A DNA stretch of 5,474 nucleotides from NCBI GenBank assembly GCA_009783395.1, contig WRHA01000263.1, forward strand, positions 1-5,474, read 5' to 3'. Below, piece by piece: positions 1 through 5,474 of this stretch. The stretch comes from Defluviitaleaceae bacterium (GTDB lineage: Bacteria; Bacillota; Clostridia; Lachnospirales; WQUN01). Position numbers and translations under genes: made by a program. The notes under the pieces were generated by a model that was given only the letters and a program-made list of their open reading frames with translations, ran no database searches and was not told the origin of the DNA. The first letter of the stretch is position 1; each line of letters begins with the position of its first letter.

Positions 1-1856
1 CCGGTGTCGGAAAAACGGCGATTGCCGAAGGGCTTGCACAGCGCATTGTTTCCGGCGACGTGCCGGAGCCTGTTAAGGATAAGCGCGTGATTGGGCTGGA
101 TTTGCCCGGCATGGTTGCAGGGACGAAATATCGCGGCGAATTCGAAGAGCGCATAAAAAAGGTTTTGCAAGAAGTTAAAGCAAACACGAATGTGATTTTA
201 TTTATCGACGAACTTCACACCCTAATCGGCGCGGGCGGCGCGGAGGGTGCGCTTGACGCGGCAAATATTCTAAAACCTGCGCTTGCCAGAGGCGAAATGC
301 AGGTTATCGGCGCGACGACGCTTGATGAATATCGCAAGCATATCGAAAAAGATGCCGCGCTCGAACGCCGCTTCCAGCCCGTTATGATTGACGAACCGTC
401 CGAGGACGAAGCCATCGAAATCCTCAAAGGCATCCGCGACAAATATGAAGCGCATCACAATGTTGAAATTACGAATGATGCGATTATTGCGGCGGTGCAG
501 TTGAGTTCGCGTTATGTTTCCGACCGCTTTTTGCCCGACAAAGCGATTGATTTACTCGACGAAACATGCTCTAAGGTGCGATTGCGTTCCTACACCGCTC
601 CGCCAAACATAAAGCAACTTAATGCGCAAATTGTTGAGCTGGAGGCAGAGAAGGAAGAGGCCATTAAATCAGAAGCTTTTGAAATGGCGGGACTCTTAAA
701 GCAGAGGCAATCCGGGCTGAAGGAGCGGCTTGAAGAGGAAGAAAAAGCATGGAAGGACACTCATACAAAATCGCATCATATCGTAAACGGCGATGAAATT
801 GCCGACGTTCTTGCGGCAACAACGGGCATTCCCGTAAAAAAAATGCAGCAGGAAGAATCGGCGCGTCTCATGAAAATGGAAGACACGATTCACAAGCGCG
901 TTATCGGGCAGGACGCGGCTGTAAAAACCGTTTCGAAGGCGATTCGCCGCGGGCGCGTCGGGCTTAAAAATCCCAACCGACCAATCGGTTCGTTTTTGTT
1001 TCTCGGGCCGACGGGTGTTGGTAAAACGCATTTGTGCCGCGCACTTGCGGAAATTTTATTCGGCGACGAAAATGCGATTATTCGCGTGGATATGTCGGAG
1101 TACATGGAGAAGCATAATGCGTCGCGGCTTATTGGGTCGCCGCCGGGATATGTCGGCTACGACGAGGGCGGCCAGCTTTCCGAACGCGTGCGCCGCAAGC
1201 CGTACTCCGTTATTTTGTTTGACGAAATCGAAAAAGCGCACCCCGATGTGTTTAATATTTTGCTCCAAGTTCTCGACGACGGGCATATTACAGACTCGCA
1301 GGGACGCAAAATAAATTTCAAAAACTCCGTGATTATAATGACCTCAAACGCGGGTGCGCGGTCGATTGTTAATCCCAAAAAGCTCGGATTTGTCGGAAAC
1401 GAAGACAAGGAACGCGATTACGACGACATGAAAAAACTCGTCATGGAGGAAGTAAAAAATATTTTCCGCCCGGAATTTATTAATCGTATCGACGACATTA
1501 TCGTTTTCCATCCGCTTTCCGACGAGGATGTGCAACAAATTACAAAGCTTATGCTTGAGGAAACCGCCGAGCGTATTCGCAAAAATATGGACATCGATTT
1601 GATTTACACAAACGAGCTAATCGAGCTTATCGCAAAAGAGGGATATGACCAAAGCTACGGTGCGCGCCCGCTTCGCCGCGCAATTCAAACAAAAGTCGAG
1701 GATGAGCTCGCCGAGGCCATCCTCGAAGGGCGTTTCCGCGAAGGCGAAAAAGTTCGCGGCGATGTTAAGGACGACAAGGTTGTTTTTGTAACTAAATGGG
1801 GCAAGACGCCCACAGCGGACGCTTCTTCGAAGGGGGATGTCAGCGATGCCGGTTAA
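1..1856 (+). CDS. clpC: ATP-dependent Clp protease ATP-binding subunit ClpC (5' partial)
   Basis: ClpC is a class I Hsp100 AAA+ unfoldase that threads substrates into the ClpP peptidase in the cytoplasm. The frame is open from the window edge. The first full codon is at 3, and 617 residues precede the TAA at 1854-1856. The N-terminal repeat domain and about 200 residues are missing. D1 shows the Walker A remainder GVGKT (3-17), pore loop KYRG (126-137), Walker B FIDE (201-212) and arginine-finger region LERRF (360-374). A short coiled middle segment with a UVR-like stretch (about 627-750) separates the domains, as in ClpC and unlike the long ClpB M-domain. D2 shows Walker A GPTGVGKT (1005-1028), pore loop GYVG (1146-1157), Walker B LFDE (near 1215-1226), FRPEFINR (1464-1487) and sensor-2 GARPLRR (about 1659-1679). 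The tripeptide LGF (1383-1391), followed by a charged loop, sits where the ClpP-docking loop of ClpC lies, so a protease partner is expected. The 3' end overlaps metA. McsB or CtsR partners would lie upstream, outside the window. Confidence 0.96.
   Translation, partial: GVGKTAIAEGLAQRIVSGDVPEPVKDKRVIGLDLPGMVAGTKYRGEFEERIKKVLQEVKANTNVILFIDELHTLIGAGGAEGALDAANILKPALARGEMQVIGATTLDEYRKHIEKDAALERRFQPVMIDEPSEDEAIEILKGIRDKYEAHHNVEITNDAIIAAVQLSSRYVSDRFLPDKAIDLLDETCSKVRLRSYTAPPNIKQLNAQIVELEAEKEEAIKSEAFEMAGLLKQRQSGLKERLEEEEKAWKDTHTKSHHIVNGDEIADVLAATTGIPVKKMQQEESARLMKMEDTIHKRVIGQDAAVKTVSKAIRRGRVGLKNPNRPIGSFLFLGPTGVGKTHLCRALAEILFGDENAIIRVDMSEYMEKHNASRLIGSPPGYVGYDEGGQLSERVRRKPYSVILFDEIEKAHPDVFNILLQVLDDGHITDSQGRKINFKNSVIIMTSNAGARSIVNPKKLGFVGNEDKERDYDDMKKLVMEEVKNIFRPEFINRIDDIIVFHPLSDEDVQQITKLMLEETAERIRKNMDIDLIYTNELIELIAKEGYDQSYGARPLRRAIQTKVEDELAEAILEGRFREGEKVRGDVKDDKVVFVTKWGKTPTADASSKGDVSDAG
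1830..1836 (+). promoter_or_regulatory. Ribosome binding site of metA, inside clpC
   Basis: The sequence AAGGGGG lies 9 nt before the ATG at 1846. It decides the start: for the upstream in-frame ATG at 1837 the spacing would be zero. Because the site lies within the last codons of clpC, ribosomes finishing clpC would pass over it, which fits translational coupling. Confidence 0.8.
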
Positions 1857-2763
1857 AATGCCCGCAAAATTACCCGCCGCACGCACGCTTGAAACGGAAA
1901 ATATTTTCGTTATGACGGAACAGCGTGCGCAAACGCAGGACGTTCGCCCCTTAAAAATCGGCATTGTGAACATTATGCCGAAAAAAATTGAAACGGAAAC
2001 GCAATTTCTTCGACTGTTGTCAAACACGCCGCTTCAAGTCGAAATCATACTTATTCAAATGTCGTCCCATGTGTCAAAGAATACGTCGCGAGAGCATCTC
2101 GACGCGTTTTATCAGACTTTTGACGATATTCGCGACACCGTTCTTGACGGCCTGATTATCACGGGTACACCTGTTGAGCTTTTAAATTTCGACGAGGTGG
2201 ATTATTGGGACGAGCTTTGCGCTGTTATGGAGTGGTCGAAAACCCATGTTTACAGCACTATGCATGTGTGCTGGGGCGCGCAAGCGGGGCTTTTTTACCA
2301 TTACGGCGTGGATAAATATGTTTTGCCCGAAAAGCTTTCGGGCGTTTATCGCCACAACGTACTTATTCCTACATGCCGCCTGACTCGCGGGTTTGACAAT
2401 CCATTTTACGCGCCGCATTCGCGATACACGGCCGTGCGCGAAGCCGACGTCGTTGCCGCGGGGCTTGTTCCGCTTTCAACGTCGCCGCACGCCGGTCTTT
2501 ACATCGCCGCAAGCAAAGACCGCCGCCAGCTGTTTATCACCGGCCACGCAGAGTACGACATTAACACGCTTGACGCGGAGTATCGACGCGACATCGAAAA
2601 GGGGCTTGAAATCAAGCCTCCAATAAATTACTACATGGGTGATGATCCGAAAAATCCGCCCGAAATGCGATGGCGGGCGCACGCGCACCTCCTTTTCGCA
2701 AACTGGCTCAACTATTACGTTTATCAGGAAACACCATACGACTTAGCACGGATTCGAAGCTAA
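1846..2763 (+). CDS. metA: Homoserine O-acyltransferase MetA, predicted acetyl-CoA dependent
   Basis: MetA transfers an acyl group from acyl-CoA to the hydroxyl of L-homoserine, the first committed step of methionine synthesis, in the cytoplasm. The 305-residue product is close to the family's usual length and aligns by eye with E. coli MetA from end to end: [11 protein letters not shown] at the N-terminus, the block [18 protein letters not shown] with Lys47, and NWLNYYVYQ near the C-terminus. The catalytic triad is intact: Cys142 in VCWGAQA, His234 and Glu236 in GHAEYD (E. coli numbers 235 and 237). Residue 111 is Glu in TPVELLNF. In characterised enzymes Glu here goes with acetyl-CoA (Bacillus cereus) and Gly with succinyl-CoA (E. 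coli), so O-acetylhomoserine is the predicted product even though automated annotation often says succinyltransferase. I chose the ATG at 1846 over the one at 1837 because of ribosome binding site spacing and because family members begin MPI/MPV. It overlaps clpC by 11 bases. A terminator starts 99 bases after the stop. Confidence 0.96.
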   Translation: MPVKMPAKLPAARTLETENIFVMTEQRAQTQDVRPLKIGIVNIMPKKIETETQFLRLLSNTPLQVEIILIQMSSHVSKNTSREHLDAFYQTFDDIRDTVLDGLIITGTPVELLNFDEVDYWDELCAVMEWSKTHVYSTMHVCWGAQAGLFYHYGVDKYVLPEKLSGVYRHNVLIPTCRLTRGFDNPFYAPHSRYTAVREADVVAAGLVPLSTSPHAGLYIAASKDRRQLFITGHAEYDINTLDAEYRRDIEKGLEIKPPINYYMGDDPKNPPEMRWRAHAHLLFANWLNYYVYQETPYDLARIRS

Positions 2764-2786
2764 GCGCGCCAAGCAGCGCGCCAAGC
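2763..2786 (+). repeat. Tandem 12-bp direct repeat, two perfect copies
   Basis: AGCGCGCCAAGC occurs twice back to back (2763-2774 and 2775-2786), the first copy beginning at the last base of the metA stop codon. The second copy runs into GCGCGG, so GCGCGC (2776-2781) and GCGCGC (2785-2790) can pair as a small hairpin with a CAA loop. A GTGGGCA pair (2792-2798, 2801-2807) follows. No T-run follows, so it is not a terminator by itself. Function unknown. Confidence 0.7.
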
Positions 2787-2862
2787 GCGCGGTGGGCACC
2801 GTGGGCATTTAGTGGGGAGCGGCATGTTCGTCTCGAAGCCGGATAGGGTTTCGTGGATCTGC

Positions 2863-2909
2863 AAAAAAAATCGGTGCGGGTAGTGACACTACCCGCACCG
2901 ATTTTTTTT
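2863..2909. terminator. Intrinsic terminator, palindromic and probably bidirectional
   Basis: Two 23-base arms (2863-2885 and 2887-2909) are exact reverse complements around the single base at 2886. The GC-rich core pairs TCGGTGCGGGTAG with CTACCCGCACCGA across a short TGACA loop. It is preceded by eight A and followed by eight T, so an RNA read from either strand would have a stem followed by a U-tract. On the + strand it ends the clpC-metA transcript and insulates it from the chemoreceptor gene. No minus-strand gene in this window needs it, so use on the minus strand is inferred from symmetry only. Confidence 0.93.
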
Positions 2910-2933
2910 CGACCGGTTTTAGCGGATTTACTA

Positions 2934-2963
2934 TTGCGTTGAAGTAATTTGTCGTGATACTAT
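2934..2963 (+). promoter_or_regulatory. Candidate sigma-A-type promoter for the chemoreceptor gene
   Basis: TTGCGT (2934-2939) could act as a -35 box and TACTAT (2958-2963), preceded by TG at 2955-2956, as an extended -10, with an 18-nt spacer. A second register, GATACT (2956-2961) with a 16-nt spacer, is also possible. The location, after the terminator and just ahead of the ribosome binding site, is right, but the matches are modest. I see no convincing sigma-D/sigma-28 motif (TAAA, then about 15 nt, then CCGATAT-like), which many motility genes use. Confidence 0.35.
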
Positions 2964-2985
2964 CTGAATATTACTTTCACTGGAA

Positions 2986-2992
2986 AAGGGGA
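2986..2992 (+). promoter_or_regulatory. Ribosome binding site of the chemoreceptor gene
   Basis: AAGGGGA ends 7 nt before the ATG at 3000, a good Shine-Dalgarno match. It favours the ATG at 3000 over the in-frame ATG at 3009, which would be too far away. Confidence 0.8.
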
Positions 2993-2999
2993 TAACAGC

Positions 3000-5474
3000 A
3001 TGAAAAACATGGGATTCAAGGGAAAGATCCTTTTGCCGACTGCACTGTTAGTATTTGTGCTTTTGGCAATCACATTGATCGTCACGATTACGCAGTTCAA
3101 TTCGTTTAACGACGAGCTCATCGAACAGCGGTTGCATTCGGCAGCAAACAGTGTGCGATATCTTGTTGACGACACAAGACGCGGAGCAATTGATGCAGGG
3201 CTTGAGGTTTCGATGGATCCCCGCGTTGTCGCCGCCATGAACACAGGCGACCGCAACGAAATTGATCGCGTTATTTCCATGATTGTAGACGAATCGGATA
3301 ATGTCACGTGGGTTACTGCGTTCGACCAAGATGCCATCGTTTACATACGCACCCACGACAGGGCAGCGTATGGCGACTTGGTTCGCACGGCTATTCTGGT
3401 TGAGGCTTTGGACGGCCTTATCCAAGTTGCGTACAATCAAACAGGGCCTATTCCGATTCCCATCCGCTCTGCCGTTCCCGTTATTCACGAGGGTGAAATT
3501 ATCGGCGGGCTTACGGTCGCTCATGCCGTCGGGACACAGGAATTTGTACACACCCTTAAGGCAAGGCACGAGGCCGAGTTTGTGGTATTTGTTGAAGGTG
3601 AGTCGGTTGCATCAACGTTTTTGGGAGCTGACGGTAATCCCGTTTTAGGCACGCTCATGTTGCCCGTGGCTTATGACCGTGTTGTAAATCAAAACCAAGA
3701 GGTTTTTGAAACAATTGAGTTGCGCGGCATACATTACAGCGCGTTTTTTATGCCAATTATTGCCCCCGACGGTGAAGTGCTGGGGCAAATTTTTATGGCG
3801 TTACCCCTGGACGAAATTTATGCGCATCGCAGTTTTGTAATCATATTGGCCGTTGCGATCGGTACTTTTCTTACAATTGTGGGCCTTTTCATACTTTCCA
3901 TTATCGCAGGACGCATTGTGCGCCCGATTAAAGACGTGCAGGAAGTGCTTACAAATGTTGCGGAAGGAAACTTTGCCATCAACATGAAATCCAACCTCAG
4001 TCGGGACGAAGTCGGATTAATGACACAGGACGTTTATACGCTGATTGGTGTAATACGCAATATTGTTGATGATATTGACAAGTTTGCCCATCATGCAAAC
4101 GTAGAGGGCGACATCGAATATCGCATCGACGAGTCGGCATATCAGGGCGGATACAAGGAAATGATTACAAATCTAAATCATTTTACAGACGGCTTCGTTG
4201 AGGATGTTTTGTCCCTCTTAAAGGGCTTGGAAAGCATAAACAAGGGCGACTTTAACGTTAAAATTAAACAGATGCCCGGCAAAAAAATAGTTTTGAACAC
4301 CACGATGGAGGAGCTTACCTCACAACTTGTCTCCGTAAATTCCGAAATAAACGCTATGGTTGATGCCGCCGCGAACAGGGGCGATCTCGACTTCAAAATT
4401 GATTCGTCGAAATACGAAGGCGACTGGCGCAACATTATGGAAGGGCTTAACAATATTGCTGTTGCCGTTAATGCGCCACTCAAGACTATTTCCATTGCGA
4501 TGAAAGAAATGACGATCGGAAATCTGGATTTGGCCGACATCGACCGTAAAATCTCTACGGCGGGGTTTGACGCAAACTCGGAAAGCTATAGGGGCGCGTT
4601 CCGCGAGATTGTCTCAAACTTCGATTCGAGCATAAAGTCTATATCTTCCTATGTACAGGATATTACCTCTGTGCTTTCGCGCATGGCGGAGGGTGATTTA
4701 ACGGTTTCCGTTACTCGCGACTATGCGGGAAGTTTTGCCGCAATTAAGGATTCGCTTAACAATATTTCCCGTACGCTTAACAAAACCATGTCCGAAATTT
4801 CGTCGGCGTCCGATCAAGTGCTTTCCGGCGCGAAACAGATTTCCGCGTCTGCGATGGACTTGGCAAACGGTGCTTCAACCCAAGCATCATCTGTGCAAGA
4901 GCTTAACGCGTCCGTTGATTTGATCAACCAACAAACGCAGGCAAACGCAGAAAACGCAAACGAAGCAAATTCGCTTTCAAACACATCGACGTCAAACGCT
5001 CGCGAAGGTAACGAGGCTATGCAACAAACCCTTATTGCCATGAATGAAATCAAAGACGCGTCGAACAATATCTCAAAAATTATCCGCACCATTCAAGACA
5101 TTGCGTTTCAAACAAACCTGCTCGCGCTTAACGCCGCAGTTGAAGCTGCACGTGCGGGCGAGCATGGTAAAGGGTTTGCGGTTGTTGCAGAAGAGGTGCG
5201 CTCTCTTGCCGCTCGTTCGCAAGAGGCCGCCGCAGAAACCACAACACTTATCGGCACATCGATTAACACCGTCGATTCCGGCGCGGACATCGCACGATCC
5301 ACCGCCGAAACCCTCGATACAATCGTTGAAAATGCAAGCAAGGTCCTTGAGGTTGTGGGATCCATTTCAACCGCGTCGCAAGGTCAAGCCGAAGCTATTG
5401 CGCAGGTAGTAATCGGTCTCGAGCAGGTTTCACAAATCGTTCAATCCAACTCCGCCGTTTCCGAAGAAACCGCC
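3000..5474 (+). CDS. Methyl-accepting chemotaxis protein with Cache-like sensor and poly-HAMP array (3' partial)
   Basis: This is a membrane chemoreceptor expected to signal through CheW and CheA to the flagellar motor. The frame is open for 825 codons from the ATG at 3000 to the window edge. TM1 is at about residues 10-31. Residues 35-275 form an extracytoplasmic Cache-like sensor, with [28 protein letters not shown] and a second half ending [22 protein letters not shown]2 is at about 279-302, followed by a canonical HAMP (303 to about 355, with [10 protein letters not shown] and RDEVG). Then come HAMP-like units opening with G-D/N-hydrophobic at 370, 416, 461, 507 and 565. The signalling hairpin tip is unmistakable: [20 protein letters not shown] and [18 protein letters not shown] (about 700-740). 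A methylation-type motif, [10 protein letters not shown], is at 629-638, and a second, SAVSEETA, is cut by the window end. The distance from TM2 to the tip, about 400 residues, is more than twice that of E. coli Tsr. The ligand cannot be told from sequence. Any C-terminal CheR-binding tail would lie beyond the window. Confidence 0.95.
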   Translation, partial: MKNMGFKGKILLPTALLVFVLLAITLIVTITQFNSFNDELIEQRLHSAANSVRYLVDDTRRGAIDAGLEVSMDPRVVAAMNTGDRNEIDRVISMIVDESDNVTWVTAFDQDAIVYIRTHDRAAYGDLVRTAILVEALDGLIQVAYNQTGPIPIPIRSAVPVIHEGEIIGGLTVAHAVGTQEFVHTLKARHEAEFVVFVEGESVASTFLGADGNPVLGTLMLPVAYDRVVNQNQEVFETIELRGIHYSAFFMPIIAPDGEVLGQIFMALPLDEIYAHRSFVIILAVAIGTFLTIVGLFILSIIAGRIVRPIKDVQEVLTNVAEGNFAINMKSNLSRDEVGLMTQDVYTLIGVIRNIVDDIDKFAHHANVEGDIEYRIDESAYQGGYKEMITNLNHFTDGFVEDVLSLLKGLESINKGDFNVKIKQMPGKKIVLNTTMEELTSQLVSVNSEINAMVDAAANRGDLDFKIDSSKYEGDWRNIMEGLNNIAVAVNAPLKTISIAMKEMTIGNLDLADIDRKISTAGFDANSESYRGAFREIVSNFDSSIKSISSYVQDITSVLSRMAEGDLTVSVTRDYAGSFAAIKDSLNNISRTLNKTMSEISSASDQVLSGAKQISASAMDLANGASTQASSVQELNASVDLINQQTQANAENANEANSLSNTSTSNAREGNEAMQQTLIAMNEIKDASNNISKIIRTIQDIAFQTNLLALNAAVEAARAGEHGKGFAVVAEEVRSLAARSQEAAAETTTLIGTSINTVDSGADIARSTAETLDTIVENASKVLEVVGSISTASQGQAEAIAQVVIGLEQVSQIVQSNSAVSEETA

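Noticed and set aside
1837..1845. ATG at 1837 as the metA start
   Set aside because: It abuts the G-run with no spacing and adds three residues not typical of MetA; the ATG at 1846 has 9-nt spacing and the family's MPV/MPI start.
60..1856. GTG at 60 as the start of a shorter ClpC-like gene
   Set aside because: The same frame is open to the window edge and encodes the end of Walker A and the conserved D1 helix before it; the gene is simply cut by the window.
1617..2027. 136-codon open frame on the minus strand across the clpC-metA junction
   Set aside because: Both plus-strand genes are well conserved throughout this stretch, and the antisense product has no recognisable domain; a coding shadow.
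2824..2883. A 19-codon ORF (MFVSKPDRVSWICKKNRCG) after GGGGAG, ending inside the terminator stem
   Set aside because: It has a ribosome-binding-like sequence and resembles a leader peptide in layout, but it is very short, has no run of one regulatory codon, and no alternative antiterminator hairpin is visible. Ribosome profiling could revive it.
2910..2999. Sigma-28 (motility) promoter ahead of the chemoreceptor gene
   Set aside because: No TAAA element with a CCGATAT-like element about 15 nt downstream could be found; only a weak sigma-A-type candidate is present.
3048..3569. 173-codon open frame on the minus strand
   Set aside because: It lies antisense to the Cache-like sensor of the chemoreceptor, whose frame shows clear family motifs; the minus-strand product shows no recognisable motif.
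5044..5409. 121-codon + strand frame within the chemoreceptor signalling domain
   Set aside because: It is out of frame with the highly conserved MCP hairpin tip and gives a basic, low-complexity product typical of a shadow frame.

Overview
The window suggests a low- to mid-GC Gram-positive bacterium, most likely a motile member of the Bacillota (Clostridia-like). Three things point there: a ClpC-type Hsp100 with a short UVR-type middle domain and a ClpP-docking loop, a MetA with the acetyl-CoA-type residue Glu111, and strong G-rich Shine-Dalgarno sequences. The genus cannot be fixed from the sequence alone. All three supported genes lie on the + strand.

Positions 1-1856 hold the 3' three quarters of clpC, cut at its first Walker A motif by the window edge. 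Its stop codon overlaps the start of metA (1846-2763) by 11 bases, and the metA ribosome binding site lies inside the clpC coding sequence, so the two genes look co-transcribed and probably translationally coupled. MetA makes O-acyl-homoserine, the first committed intermediate of methionine synthesis. ClpC unfolds proteins for the ClpP protease. The pairing is unusual to my knowledge and is the main contextual oddity.

Positions 2764-2999 are intergenic. They hold a 12-bp tandem repeat abutting the metA stop codon, a 47-nt near-perfect palindrome flanked by A8 and T8 that is a strong, probably bidirectional, intrinsic terminator, a weak promoter candidate, and a clear ribosome binding site.

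Positions 3000-5474 hold the first 825 codons of a large methyl-accepting chemotaxis protein that continues past the window edge. It has TM1, a Cache-like extracytoplasmic sensor, TM2, a canonical HAMP, a long array of HAMP-like repeats with a roughly 46-residue period, and the conserved MCP signalling hairpin tip. The terminator and separate promoter region make it an independent transcription unit.

I see no mobile element, CRISPR array, tRNA, rRNA or wholly new system here. The most interesting points are the clpC-metA overlap and the poly-HAMP array.
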